From an uncultured Bacteroidales bacterium (GTDB taxonomy: Bacteria; Bacteroidota; Bacteroidia; Bacteroidales; FEN-979), in contig CAIRDP010000053.1 of the NCBI GenBank assembly GCA_903877385.1, positions 79,388 to 143,387 of the forward strand: a stretch of DNA of 64,000 nucleotides, in the 5' to 3' direction. Shown in pieces: positions 8,308-18,178 of the stretch (its first letter is position 1; the number at the start of each line of letters is the position of its first letter). A program made the position numbers and the translations under genes. The notes beneath the pieces were generated by a model. The model saw nothing but the letters and a program-made list of their open reading frames with translations. It was not told the DNA's origin and did not search any database.

Positions 8308-9936
8308 ATGATTTCAGTAGATGGGCTTACCGTTGAGTTTGGAGGGACTACCCTTTTCAAGGATATATCGTTTGCGATCAACGACAAGGACAGGATTGCC
8401 CTCATGGGGAAAAACGGAGCAGGTAAATCCACCCTTCTGAAAATTATTGCAGGCAATAAAACACCGACAAGGGGTAAGGTGTCGTCGCCCAGGGATGCCG
8501 TGATTTCCTACCTTCCGCAGCACCTGCTTACAGTCGACAGCCGCAGTGTTTTTGAAGAGGCCTCCCAGGCCTTTGCCCATATCCTCGACATGGAAAAGGA
8601 GATTGGCGATCTGAACAACCAGCTTGCCACCCGCAACGATTATGAATCGGCCGCTTACTATGAACTCATTGAACGGGTTTCGGCACTGAGTGAGAAATTT
8701 TATTCCCTTGCCGAAACCAATTACGATGCCGAAGTCGAGAAAATTCTTTTGGGGCTGGGATTTGCAAGGGAGGATTTCGGGCGCCCCACCGGAGAATTCA
8801 GCGGGGGCTGGAGGATGCGCATCGAGCTGGCGAAGATCCTGTTGAAAAAACCCGACCTGCTCCTCCTCGACGAGCCGACCAACCATATGGACATTGAGTC
8901 GATACAATGGTTTGAGGAATTTCTTATCAACAGTGCAAAGGCCGTGATCGTCATCTCTCATGACCGGGCTTTTGTAGATAATATTACCACACGTACCATC
9001 GAAGTGACCCTGGGCCGCATCTATGACTACAAGGTGAATTATTCAACATACCTTGGGCTCAGAAAGGAAAGGCGTCAGCAGCAACAGAAGCAATTTGACG
9101 AACAGCAGAAATTCATTTCCGACAACCAGGACTTTATTGACAGGTTCAGGGGTACCTTTTCTAAAACGAACCAGGTCCAGTCCAGGGTTAAAATGCTTGA
9201 AAAGATCGTCCCCATTGAAATAGACGAAGAAGATACTTCGGCTCTCAGGCTCAGGTTCCCTCCATCTCCCCGTTCGGGCAGCTACCCGCTGATCCTTGAA
9301 GAAGTTGCCAAAAGTTATGGAGGCCATATTGTTTTCTCCGATGCTTCGTTCAGCATACAACGCGCCGAAAGAGTTGCATTTGTAGGCAAAAACGGTGAAG
9401 GCAAGTCAACCCTTGTAAAGATCCTGATGAACGAGATTACCCATGATGGCAAACTTACCATTGGCCATAATACCATGATCGGCTATTTCGCACAAAATGA
9501 AGCATCATTGCTGAATGAAGAATTAACTGTATTTGACACCATTGATGATGTGGCCAAGGGCGATATCAGGGCGAGGATCAGGGACCTTCTGGGTGCCTTC
9601 ATGTTCGGAGGCGATGACTGGAACAAGAAAGTCAAAGTCCTTTCAGGCGGGGAACGCACCCGCCTGGCCATGATCAAGCTCCTGCTCGAACCGGTGAACC
9701 TGCTCATCCTCGATGAACCAACCAATCATCTTGACCTCAGGACAAAAGACATCCTTAAAAATGCTTTAAATGATTATGACGGGACACTGATCCTGGTGTC
9801 TCACGACCGTGACTTTCTTGACGGCCTGGTATCCAAGGTATATGAGTTTGGGAATAAACGGATTAAAGAACACCTGGGAGATATCCACAGCTTCCTGGAA
9901 AAGAAAAAGCTGGAAAATATGCGTACTTTATCATGA
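8308..9936 (+). CDS. ABC-F family ATPase (ribosome-associated type)
   Basis: The 542-residue soluble protein contains two complete ATP-binding cassettes and no membrane segment. Cassette 1 has Walker A GKNGAGKS (34-41), signature FSGGW (164-168) and Walker B LLLLDEPTNHMD. Cassette 2 has Walker A GKNGEGKS, signature LSGGERTRL and Walker B LLILDEPTNHLD. A charged, glutamine-rich linker (RKERRQQQQKQFDEQQKF) joins them, as in ABC-F proteins that bind the ribosomal E site and rescue stalled or antibiotic-bound ribosomes. The general housekeeping group (Uup/YbiT/YheS-like) is likelier than a dedicated resistance factor, but the sequence alone does not separate these. Confidence 0.93.
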   Translation: MISVDGLTVEFGGTTLFKDISFAINDKDRIALMGKNGAGKSTLLKIIAGNKTPTRGKVSSPRDAVISYLPQHLLTVDSRSVFEEASQAFAHILDMEKEIGDLNNQLATRNDYESAAYYELIERVSALSEKFYSLAETNYDAEVEKILLGLGFAREDFGRPTGEFSGGWRMRIELAKILLKKPDLLLLDEPTNHMDIESIQWFEEFLINSAKAVIVISHDRAFVDNITTRTIEVTLGRIYDYKVNYSTYLGLRKERRQQQQKQFDEQQKFISDNQDFIDRFRGTFSKTNQVQSRVKMLEKIVPIEIDEEDTSALRLRFPPSPRSGSYPLILEEVAKSYGGHIVFSDASFSIQRAERVAFVGKNGEGKSTLVKILMNEITHDGKLTIGHNTMIGYFAQNEASLLNEELTVFDTIDDVAKGDIRARIRDLLGAFMFGGDDWNKKVKVLSGGERTRLAMIKLLLEPVNLLILDEPTNHLDLRTKDILKNALNDYDGTLILVSHDRDFLDGLVSKVYEFGNKRIKEHLGDIHSFLEKKKLENMRTLS

Positions 9937-9967
9937 TTTTACATGAAAGTAAATTTATCAAACTGTT

Positions 9968-12514
9968 ATGAAAAAGACAAGAATTTTGATCATTTTACAT
10001 GCACCAGGAATACTCCTCATGATTTTGGCTGGATCGCTGGTATACCAGTTCATCAAACATGATAATCAAACAACATCAAAATGGGCCGGACCTGAACTGG
10101 AACCCACCGACTGGATGGCCATGCAAAGGGCTTTCCCATACGGGAAAATCAATCCGGCGGCTTACCTTGATGCTTTACAACAGACCAGGGTCATGATGAG
10201 TTCCCAATTAAAACGCAGCAATCCTTGGACTTTCGCAGGACCCGATAATATCGGCGGCAGGATAACCGATATCGAATCCCCTTCGGCTCATCCTGAAATT
10301 ATATACATCGGCGCTTCCACTGGAGGTGTGATGAAGACCACCGACTCGGGAAATACATGGACCAACCTCTTCAGTAGCATCCGGGCGATCTCAGTCGGCA
10401 ACATCGCCATAGATCCTCAGCATCCTGATACGGTCTGGTGCGGAACAGGCGAAGCCAACTCTTCCAGCTTCAGTTTCCTCGGCGACGGCATATACCGTTC
10501 GACCGATGCAGGAGCAAGCTGGCAAAACATGGGGCTGACCCATTCGGCTTATATCGGAAGGGTAGTTGTGGATTATTCCAACTCTGACCGGATTTTTGTT
10601 GCAGCACTTGGGAACCTGTTCACAACCACCGATCAGCGAGGAGTTTACCGCAGCAACGACGGAGGTCAGACCTGGGACAGGGTACTGTTCCTTACCGATT
10701 CCACTTCGGCGGTCGACCTGGTTCAGAATCCTGTAAATCCTCAGATCATTTATGCCGCTATGTGGGAACGCAGCCGCGGGCTTGTTTACCGCCATTCCTT
10801 TGGCCAGACTTCAGGCATCTGGGAAAGTACCGATGGAGGAACTACCTGGAATGAACTGACCAACGGTTTGCCTAAAGGAATCAATATCGGCAGGATCGGA
10901 ATTGATATCTCCAAATCCAACCCAAGTATCCTTTATGCCTTTTATGATATGGATAATTACGAGGTGGGTGTTTATAAGACCTCCAACGGGGGATCATCCT
11001 GGACCAGGACAAACGACGGGGTCCTTCAGAATATGAACAGTAACTTCGGCTGGTACTTTGGCCAGGTCAGGATCCAACCCGACAACCCCGACCGCGTATA
11101 CGTGATGGGAGTTGATCTTTACAGTACCGACAATGGAGGGACATCCTGGACCGACATTTCCAATTCGGGCATCCATGTTGATAATCATGCGATGTTCTTT
11201 TCTCAGAACAACCGCATCCTCGAAGGTAATGACGGCGGATTGTATTTCACCTCAACTTATGGCAGCACCTGGACCAAGATCAACAACCTGCCTTTGACCC
11301 AGTTCTATGCCATCGATATCGACTACCAGGTCCCTCAGAGAATTTACGGAGGCACCCAGGACAATAATACGATACGCACCTGGACCGGGGGAACCAGCGA
11401 CTGGCAGGCGATCCTCGGTGGTGACGGAATGTATTGCCTTGTAGATTATACCAATTCAGATGTCATCTATTCCGAATCCCAGTACGGGAACCTTTGCCGT
11501 TCAGATGACGGTGGGAATACCATGCAATATATTGCCTCCCAGATGTCCGGCGACAGGGTTAGCTGGTCGGCTCCCCTGGCTATGCATCCCCTGGACCCTT
11601 CCACCCTCTACTTTGGGACTTACCGCATCTGGAAAACTACAAACATGGGCAATTCCTGGCAGGCGGTAAGCGGGGATCTGACCCATGGGATTAACAACTA
11701 TTTCTATACTCTTTCAACCATAGACATTTCCGCCATTAATCCTTCGATAGTGATTGCCGGGAGCGGCGACGGCATGGTGCATATCTCAACCAACGATGGC
11801 CTGACCTGGCAGGATATCTCGGCCGGCCTCCCTGTACGTTGGGTTACCCATGTCAAAGCCGATCCCTTTGACGCCCAGACTATTTATGTAACGCTTTCGG
11901 GTTTCCGCTGGGATGAAGCCCTTCCCCATGTCTTTAAATCGACCAGCCTGGGCCAGAGCTGGATCGATATTTCGGGCAACCTACCTGAATTCCCAGTAGA
12001 TGATATCGTTATTGATCCCGATATCCCCGGGAGAATTATCGTGGCAACCGATGCAGGATTATACGGGACCTCCGACGGCGGACAAACCTGGTCATGGATC
12101 TGGGACGGCATGCCTGCAGTCCCTGTTTGGGCGCTTAAGCTTCATGCACCAACACGCACCCTTGTTGCAGGCACCTATGGATTATCCTGCTACAAGGCCA
12201 ATCTCGACAATATCCTTACAGGTGTGCCGGGCCGGGAGAAGATTGGGAAACTGGCATTGTCGGCCTCGCCGAACCCGGCAAGTACACTCACAAGCCTGAG
12301 TTTTTACCTTCCTGCCAATGACCATGTCACAGTAAGCATATACGCTATGACCGGCAGCAAAGTGAAAGTGGTTTTTGACGGGAACCTTTCCCAGGGCAGG
12401 CAGAATATCCCCTGCAAACTGGATCAGGACGTGATAAACATTCCTTCTGGTCTGTATATTATGGATGTTAAAGGCCAGAGATTTTCGGGCAGCCTGAAAT
12501 TACTGAAAATCTAA
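9968..12514 (+). CDS. BNR/sortilin-type beta-propeller protein with T9SS sorting domain
   Basis: This 848-residue exported protein begins with a hydrophobic segment (residues about 5-28). It is built largely of Asp-box (BNR) repeats of the form S-x-D-x-G-x-T-W: TTDSGNTW, STDAGASW, SNDGGQTW, STDGGTTW, TSNGGSSW, STNDGLTW and TSDGGQTW, among others. These fold as beta-propellers in sortilin (VPS10) and glycosidase-like proteins. The C-terminal 80 residues form a T9SS type A sorting domain (LSASPNPAS, VTVSIYAMTGSKV, IPSGLYIMDVK). It is likely a surface-attached or released protein that binds or degrades an extracellular polymer. The catalytic status is unknown. Its end lies four bases from the end of the convergent LruC gene. 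Confidence 0.85.
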   Translation: MKKTRILIILHAPGILLMILAGSLVYQFIKHDNQTTSKWAGPELEPTDWMAMQRAFPYGKINPAAYLDALQQTRVMMSSQLKRSNPWTFAGPDNIGGRITDIESPSAHPEIIYIGASTGGVMKTTDSGNTWTNLFSSIRAISVGNIAIDPQHPDTVWCGTGEANSSSFSFLGDGIYRSTDAGASWQNMGLTHSAYIGRVVVDYSNSDRIFVAALGNLFTTTDQRGVYRSNDGGQTWDRVLFLTDSTSAVDLVQNPVNPQIIYAAMWERSRGLVYRHSFGQTSGIWESTDGGTTWNELTNGLPKGINIGRIGIDISKSNPSILYAFYDMDNYEVGVYKTSNGGSSWTRTNDGVLQNMNSNFGWYFGQVRIQPDNPDRVYVMGVDLYSTDNGGTSWTDISNSGIHVDNHAMFFSQNNRILEGNDGGLYFTSTYGSTWTKINNLPLTQFYAIDIDYQVPQRIYGGTQDNNTIRTWTGGTSDWQAILGGDGMYCLVDYTNSDVIYSESQYGNLCRSDDGGNTMQYIASQMSGDRVSWSAPLAMHPLDPSTLYFGTYRIWKTTNMGNSWQAVSGDLTHGINNYFYTLSTIDISAINPSIVIAGSGDGMVHISTNDGLTWQDISAGLPVRWVTHVKADPFDAQTIYVTLSGFRWDEALPHVFKSTSLGQSWIDISGNLPEFPVDDIVIDPDIPGRIIVATDAGLYGTSDGGQTWSWIWDGMPAVPVWALKLHAPTRTLVAGTYGLSCYKANLDNILTGVPGREKIGKLALSASPNPASTLTSLSFYLPANDHVTVSIYAMTGSKVKVVFDGNLSQGRQNIPCKLDQDVINIPSGLYIMDVKGQRFSGSLKLLKI

Positions 12515-12518
12515 ATCG

Positions 12519-15023
12519 CTACGGAACCTGGTAAATGTTGGATTCATTCCTGTAACCACTGTTTGCGAGGTACCAGTCCGGGTATTGTACACCGGCCGAT
12601 TGTGCCCAGGCAGCGAATTTCAGGTAGGCGCTGGTAATTTCTGCACTTTCAACAGTATAATCAAAACTCGAAGAGATCCTGATTGCCCAGGGAAGGTTTG
12701 ATTTTGTCTTATAATACCTGCCTGATGCCGGATCTGAATCATCGTCGCCTGTTTTGAAATATGCCGTGTTGACAAAGCTTGTGGGTGGATTATCGGGCAG
12801 ATGTATCTCTTTACCCCTGTCAAAATTGACAATCATAAATGGATTGAACTGATCAATCCCGACATCAGAAATAGAATACGTATTGGGTTTGAAAATAAGC
12901 GAAACAACAGTGGTATCTGGTTTTACATAAGTATTTCCCGGCACAGTATTAACACCGAAACCTCCAGGTGATGGCATTATTTTACAGACATTGTCGAAAA
13001 CCATAACGGTGATCTTGTCCTGTCCCGCCTCAGTTCCGTTCGGGTTCAGATGGATGAAGTTCTCTTTCAGTTTGTAACCGGCAGCCTCCACATCAGCTGC
13101 TGCAACAGTGTTCCCGGGCAACTGGAAACCAAATCCGTTTTGCAGCCCGGCACCTATAGCCCTGATAACAAAAGTTGCTTCGACTTCAGTTACCATATTA
13201 TTTGCGTTGGTAATTATTTTGAAACGGTAGTCAATCACCAGGTCATTGAAATCATAATCTCCTATACCAGGCCATAGATCCTCAAAAGCGAGGGAGCCAA
13301 AACCCGTAACCGGTGAATAATTGTTGAAAGCCCTGGCCGGATCGTTCGGATATGCATCTTCTGCATCGGGAATACCGTCTCCGTCCTTGTCAGGTGAATT
13401 ACCTGTCTGTGAATAATTCGCCTGTATCTCGGTCGGATCCAGGGCCCGGTTGAAAAACTTGCATTCATCAATGGATCCGTTGAAAAATTTCTGGGTGCCA
13501 TCGTCCGAGCCAATCGATAAATCCCGGCTATTCACGTACAATAAGCCCGTAACGGCCATACTGTTCCTAAGTTGCCCGTTCACATACATTTTCAGCTGTG
13601 CACCATCATAGGTCATTGCAAGGTGATACCACTGGTTTAAAATAGGAAGTCCTCCTCCCCAACTCACCACTTGTGTAATATTACCCACAAGCCTGATCTG
13701 ACAGCCCCAGCCATCCCAGTTTCCCAGGCCAAGGCCATGTCCGTCATAATCGCCTTTCTGAAAGATTTTTGTTGTCGCATAATTTGTTGTTTTAGCCCAG
13801 GCCATCATGGTTAGTCCGTAAACAGGATTCAGATTAAGCGTGCTGGGAACTTTTACAGCCCCGCTTGTGCCGTTAAAGCTGAGGCAGCTTCCCGAGATGC
13901 CCTGGCTCCATGTTGCTCCTGTAATGGTCCCGTTATTGACACCCTTGCTGTCGTTGGCTATGCTTCCTGCATTTTCATCCAGCTTCCAGTATGAAACCAG
14001 GTTGTCTGAACCGGTGCTTGGGTCCGGTGTAGAACCATATATCTGAAGGATTTCAGAATCCGTGAGGGCCCTGTTGTATACCAGCATCTCGTCTATTGTA
14101 CCCTTAAAAGGATTAGTAGGTGTTTCCCTGCCAATATATGCATCTGAATTTGAAGATTGCAGATTCCCGGTATTCGCTGTGTAAGTTCTCAGAAGGCCAT
14201 CCAGATAAATTTTCATCATCGAACCGTCATAGGTCATTGCAACATGATGCCAGTCTGTATCCAAAACACGGTTGGTGTATCCCGAATTCAGCGAGCTCCA
14301 TACCGGAGTGTATAATGCAAAACCAGGCCGCCCCTGGGCATCAATGCTTACAATATATTTCACATTCTGATAAATGAATGTCCCGTTATCCCCTACGGCA
14401 TTCAACCTGAACCAGAAAGAGAAGCTTATACTGTTTCCCACAGGATTGAATCCGGCTTTGGAAATCTGAACCTGGTTGTCAACGCCATTGAACTGAAGTG
14501 CACTCCCATGTATACCACTTACCCATGTTGCTCCGCTGATGACGCCGTTATGGCCGGCTACGGAATCTCCTGCAATAGTTCCTGACTTTTCATTAAAATG
14601 CCAGGCCGCGATCAAACCAAGGGTCGGGATTGTCATTGGATGAGGCACTATTCCGTTTTTAAAAGATTTCGATAAGTAAACAGGAACAACGTTCCCAGCG
14701 ACAGTCACCGGGAGTCCGTTTACGTGCACTTGATTTATATAGGCTGGAATATTGAGCTTTACCTGGAAATTCGCGGCAAGTCCATTGAAAAAACCACGGT
14801 AGTACTGTACGTCGCCGGCTTCGGAAGTAATATTGATCACCGTCGAATGATCAGAATAGATCTGAAAAGTAACATCTCTCGAAGTTTCCCAATTGAAGTT
14901 TGAAGGGACTTTCAGATCTTTCATCTGTTCCGCAGTCATCCCGGCGTTGGGATCATTTTTCTTGCATGAAGAAACAGTGAGGATCACTAAAAACATGCAG
15001 AGGATATTATAAAGTCTTGACAT
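12519..15023 (-). CDS. LamG- and LruC-domain lipoprotein
   Basis: The 834-residue product has a lipoprotein signal peptide (lipobox TVSSC, lipidated Cys20). Two LamG-type concanavalin-like jelly rolls follow (about residues 140-330 and 345-530). Both show paired phrases such as WHHVAMTYDGSMMKIYLDG and WYHLAMTYDGAQLKMYVNG. A DKDGDGIPDAEDAYPND calcium-binding-like segment leads into a C-terminal LruC domain (about 545-834), recognised by FEDLWPGIGDYDFNDLVIDY. LruC proteins are widespread in Bacteroidota and Leptospira, where one member affects lipopolysaccharide exposure. The protein is probably surface-exposed and carbohydrate- or protein-binding; the exact role is unknown. Confidence 0.88.
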   Translation of the reverse strand: MSRLYNILCMFLVILTVSSCKKNDPNAGMTAEQMKDLKVPSNFNWETSRDVTFQIYSDHSTVINITSEAGDVQYYRGFFNGLAANFQVKLNIPAYINQVHVNGLPVTVAGNVVPVYLSKSFKNGIVPHPMTIPTLGLIAAWHFNEKSGTIAGDSVAGHNGVISGATWVSGIHGSALQFNGVDNQVQISKAGFNPVGNSISFSFWFRLNAVGDNGTFIYQNVKYIVSIDAQGRPGFALYTPVWSSLNSGYTNRVLDTDWHHVAMTYDGSMMKIYLDGLLRTYTANTGNLQSSNSDAYIGRETPTNPFKGTIDEMLVYNRALTDSEILQIYGSTPDPSTGSDNLVSYWKLDENAGSIANDSKGVNNGTITGATWSQGISGSCLSFNGTSGAVKVPSTLNLNPVYGLTMMAWAKTTNYATTKIFQKGDYDGHGLGLGNWDGWGCQIRLVGNITQVVSWGGGLPILNQWYHLAMTYDGAQLKMYVNGQLRNSMAVTGLLYVNSRDLSIGSDDGTQKFFNGSIDECKFFNRALDPTEIQANYSQTGNSPDKDGDGIPDAEDAYPNDPARAFNNYSPVTGFGSLAFEDLWPGIGDYDFNDLVIDYRFKIITNANNMVTEVEATFVIRAIGAGLQNGFGFQLPGNTVAAADVEAAGYKLKENFIHLNPNGTEAGQDKITVMVFDNVCKIMPSPGGFGVNTVPGNTYVKPDTTVVSLIFKPNTYSISDVGIDQFNPFMIVNFDRGKEIHLPDNPPTSFVNTAYFKTGDDDSDPASGRYYKTKSNLPWAIRISSSFDYTVESAEITSAYLKFAAWAQSAGVQYPDWYLANSGYRNESNIYQVP

Positions 15024-15039
15024 GGCGGAGGATTTATTA

Positions 15040-15047
15040 CAAAGGTA
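15040..15047 (-). promoter_or_regulatory. Bacteroidota -7 box (TACCTTTG) for the LruC gene
   Basis: On the minus strand TACCTTTG lies 16 bases ahead of the ATG of the LamG/LruC lipoprotein and matches TAnnTTTG. Confidence 0.5.
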
Positions 15048-15248
15048 CCTCCGGAATCAAGGAATAGCAAGCATAAATGCGTAAGTGAACCTAATAATTT
15101 CGTTATTGTGGCTTTTTGAAGGATGTTTTTCAATCAGGAAGCTGAAATTCAGATCGAAGAATCATTTAAAACAACCCTCTTCCGCCTGGCCCCGGTTTCA
15201 CTTGAATCAAGATGTGACTGCGGATTTCAGATCCCAGGGTGTTGCAGC

Positions 15249-15875
15249 TTACCTGTTCTGTTTTTTTTCAAGCCGCTGCTTGATCCCGCTTATGACATTG
15301 ATCGGGGAATCAACGATCAGCATGTTGGCTATCCAATCGGGTATACTTCCGGCAGGATCAACATACCCTTCAAGTACTACATGAGCCCATTCTTTTCCGG
15401 CAGGACTAACAGTCCAGGTTTGTCGGTAATCTATAATACGTATCATATCCTGTCGCTCAGGAATAAGCCCGGGGAGCGGAACCGCTGATATCCTGCCCAC
15501 ACCCGTTACCGGGTCGGTGACAACCGTAACATCCACACACAGGTCACGATCAATGACCGGCCACGGTAAAGCATAAACCAGGTAGTACTGTGCCCTTTGG
15601 TTCTTTTCATAAAGCAATACCTTGATCTGACGAAAGTTCTTGTCCCACCAGTCCGTATTATTAACGTCTTCGATCAGGGCGAAAACTTGTTCTGCCGGGG
15701 CGTTGATCTCGGCAACCCCTTTATATGATTTCAGGGATTTGCCTTCCTCCTTACAGGTGAATATTTTTATGCCGTCTTTTTCCTTGATAAAATCCCAGGA
15801 CTGGGCGGCTGTTGAACATGAAAACAACAGGCTTAAAAAAAATGCCCCAATGAAGAGAAAAGGATAATTTCTCAT
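15249..15875 (-). CDS. START/SRPBCC-like lipoprotein
   Basis: A 208-residue protein starting at the ATG whose complement is 15873-15875. Fourteen additional upstream codons in frame would bury the signal peptide and were not used. Its lipobox-like LLFSC gives Cys20. The body resembles a START/SRPBCC ligand-binding fold: an initial KEKDGIKIFTCKEEGKSLKSYKG strand pair (here in two parts), APAEQVFALIEDV, and YALPWPVIDRDLCVDV, followed by a long C-terminal helix (IPDWIANMLIVDSP). Family members bind hydrophobic ligands in a deep cavity. Envelope attachment suggests a role in lipid or hydrophobic-compound handling. The neighbours give no further clue. Confidence 0.72.
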   Translation of the reverse strand: MRNYPFLFIGAFFLSLLFSCSTAAQSWDFIKEKDGIKIFTCKEEGKSLKSYKGVAEINAPAEQVFALIEDVNNTDWWDKNFRQIKVLLYEKNQRAQYYLVYALPWPVIDRDLCVDVTVVTDPVTGVGRISAVPLPGLIPERQDMIRIIDYRQTWTVSPAGKEWAHVVLEGYVDPAGSIPDWIANMLIVDSPINVISGIKQRLEKKQNR

Positions 15876-15935
15876 AGCATTTGAGTTCTTACTGCAAAAT
15901 AACACTATTCCGGGCACTTACGCTTTGGGATTCCT

Positions 15936-16038
15936 GAATTTAATTTTCCCCGGCAAATTCTACGCCCCTTGGAGACGGAACCTGGGTCCGGGGTTCTGCC
16001 CAAAGGGATTAACCGATTTAATTTTTCCCGGTAAATTC
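15936..16038. repeat. pair of degenerate direct repeats, about 25 bp
   Basis: The segment 15936-15960 (GAATTTAATTTTCCCCGGCA and five more bases) recurs with few changes at 16014-16038, separated by 53 bases. Both copies are in the region upstream of the START-like gene. Function unknown; it could be a remnant of a local duplication. Confidence 0.4.
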
Positions 16039-16098
16039 CCCACAGACTACTGCCGAATCATGGGCCGGGCTGATATATTAAAGGTTCTGTGAAATTTG

Positions 16099-16106
16099 TA
16101 TATTTG
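16099..16106 (+). promoter_or_regulatory. Bacteroidota -7 box (TATATTTG)
   Basis: TATATTTG lies 32 bases before the ATG at 16139 and matches TAnnTTTG. Confidence 0.55.
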
Positions 16107-16138
16107 TTTGTAAAGTAGAACTATTAAAAAACAGAAGT

Positions 16139-16834
16139 ATGAAAAAACTGTATTTATTTCTTTGTCTTGCATTGATTGCATCTGCTGTTAAAGTATCAGC
16201 ACAGGCCGATATGAAGGAAACGATGTCGGTAATCAAAACCAGCCTTGTCCAGAGCAAAGCAAACATGAGGCAGTATTCATGGGTGGAAACAACTAAAACC
16301 TGGATAAAAGATGAGCTGAAATCGACAAAACAAAATCAATGCTATTACAGTGTGGATGGGAAACTCACCAAAATTGCAACAGGAGGTACGGATCAGCAGA
16401 AAGCGCCGGGTGGAATAAAAGGAAAGATTATTGCAAACAAAAAAGAGGATATGGCAGAATATATCGCCAAATCCATGGATAAAATCAATGCTTACCTGCC
16501 TCCGGATGCTGATAAGGTACAGCAGATATATGAATCCGGGAAAGTAGGTATCCAGATCATTGAGCCGGGAAAGAAGTTTAAACTCAGCTTCCCTGATTAT
16601 CTTCAGAAAGGGGATTTGTTGTCTATTTCGGTGGATTTGGCAGGTAAAAAGCTTATGGCTATATCGGTAAACACATACATCGATAATCCTTCCGAAAAGG
16701 TGCTTTTTGACGTAACTTACAATACTCTTCCCGATGGCACACAGTATGCTGCTCAAACTGTTTTGGCAGCACAGGCAAAAAACCTTAAACTGGTTGTTGA
16801 GGAATCTGGTTTTAAGAAAGGCTCAGGTCAGTAG
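16139..16834 (+). CDS. exported protein of unknown function
   Basis: A 231-residue protein with a clear signal peptide (LYLFLCLALIASAVKVSAQA, cleavage after SAQ or QA near residue 22). I do not recognise a domain. The mature part alternates strands and short helices (YSWVETTKTWIKDELKSTKQ, FDVTYNTLPDGTQYAAQTVL), which suggests a small soluble periplasmic beta-rich fold, possibly of the kind that handles lipids or lipoproteins. It has its own promoter and no operon partner. It is a real gene on the grounds of signal peptide, length and upstream -7 box. Confidence 0.7.
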   Translation: MKKLYLFLCLALIASAVKVSAQADMKETMSVIKTSLVQSKANMRQYSWVETTKTWIKDELKSTKQNQCYYSVDGKLTKIATGGTDQQKAPGGIKGKIIANKKEDMAEYIAKSMDKINAYLPPDADKVQQIYESGKVGIQIIEPGKKFKLSFPDYLQKGDLLSISVDLAGKKLMAISVNTYIDNPSEKVLFDVTYNTLPDGTQYAAQTVLAAQAKNLKLVVEESGFKKGSGQ

Positions 16835-17031
16835 TCCTGGCCTCTTTGTGCTTCCCTTACCTGTGGAGAGATGTTCACCAAGGCGATAAACATTTAATTA
16901 AAAATTCGGCCTATTGAATAAGGAAATGGTTCTTATTTATTTTGTACATTTAGTCGGGGATAAGGATAGATTATTTTGAAATAAAATATCCAAAAGGACC
17001 AAACGGTGTATGAAGAAATTAAATTGTTACT

Positions 17032-18174
17032 ATGCCTGTTAACCATCTGCCAAACATTCTCATCGTTGATGATACTTCCGAAAACATAGAGTTCCTTGAA
17101 GCAATTATCGGGAAACTCCATGTTAACATCATCCGGGCCTTTTCAGGTACAGAAGCACTCGGGAAAACAAAACAGATTAAACTTGCATTGGCGATCATTG
17201 ATGTGATGATGCCGGGAATGAATGGATATGAATTATCCAAGAAGTTGAACCTGGAAAGACCGGGTGAAAAAGTTCCGGTAATTTTTCTTACCGCCAACCA
17301 ATTTGATGAGCTGGAAATAGGCAAAGGATATGGTTCAGGTGCAGTGGATTATCTAATCAAACCTGTTAATGGCCATATACTGAAAAATAAAATCGAGGTG
17401 TTCCTTGACCTGTTTAATCAGAACAATACCATCAGCAAGAATGCTGTCCAGCTTAAAAGATCTGCTGATAAAATGAGCAGGATGATAGAAGCCCTTAACA
17501 AGAGTGTTGAAAAAGAAAAAAATGCAATTGAGCAACTGCAGCAATTAACCAAATATACCGAGAAGGCAAGAGAGAATGAACGGGCTTCGATTTCACGGGA
17601 ACTTCATGATGATCTTGGCCAGGCGCTTACTGCTGTCAAAATAGACCTGGGAATTATCAGGAAAAATATTTCAGACCAGGCAGTTGTATCTCAAATTAAT
17701 AAAGTCAATGCTCTTGTGAGCGAAACAATAAAAACAGTCCAGCGGATTACATCCAATTTAAGACCGGATATAATTTATGATCTGGGGCTTGAGACTGCCC
17801 TGGAATGGTATACAAAAGAGTATGCCGAACGATACGGAATCGAGGTTCTTATCGAAATGGATTCCGACTTATCCTTCTCATCCGAAGATTCTCTTACTCT
17901 TTTCAGGATCATGCAGGAATCACTTACAAATATTGCCAGGCACTCCAAAGCCAGCCGGGTTAACATTAGATTACATAAAACCGTTGATTGTATTAATTTT
18001 ACAATTTCCGACAACGGTATTGGAATAACGGACAGCCGGAAAAACGCTAACAATTCTTTTGGTATCATGAGCATGAAAGAACGCGCCGCTTCATTACAAG
18101 CCGCCTTTGATGTCTATAGTTTAAATGGTGGTGGAACCATAGTAAAGCTTATTATCCCATTGATAAATCAATAA
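17032..18174 (+). CDS. hybrid protein: N-terminal receiver plus NarL-type histidine kinase
   Basis: The 380-residue protein has no membrane segment or periplasmic sensor. Residues 8-125 are a receiver domain with the acidic pair Asp13/Asp14, phospho-acceptor Asp57 (IIDVMMPGMNG), Thr87 and Lys110. A coiled coil (about 140-180) leads to a HisKA_3 dimerisation domain with phospho-histidine His192 in ISRELHDDLGQ, then a HATPase domain with N-box ESLTNIARHS and G1 box ISDNGIGI. It is therefore a soluble kinase whose activity is probably set by phosphorylation of its own receiver. The gene directly behind it encodes a NarL-type regulator, its likely output. Confidence 0.93.
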   Translation: MPVNHLPNILIVDDTSENIEFLEAIIGKLHVNIIRAFSGTEALGKTKQIKLALAIIDVMMPGMNGYELSKKLNLERPGEKVPVIFLTANQFDELEIGKGYGSGAVDYLIKPVNGHILKNKIEVFLDLFNQNNTISKNAVQLKRSADKMSRMIEALNKSVEKEKNAIEQLQQLTKYTEKARENERASISRELHDDLGQALTAVKIDLGIIRKNISDQAVVSQINKVNALVSETIKTVQRITSNLRPDIIYDLGLETALEWYTKEYAERYGIEVLIEMDSDLSFSSEDSLTLFRIMQESLTNIARHSKASRVNIRLHKTVDCINFTISDNGIGITDSRKNANNSFGIMSMKERAASLQAAFDVYSLNGGGTIVKLIIPLINQ

Positions 18175-18178
18175 ACTT

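Noticed and set aside
8314..8961. 215-codon open frame on the minus strand inside the ABC-F gene
   Set aside because: It is antisense to two conserved ATPase motifs and has no family features.
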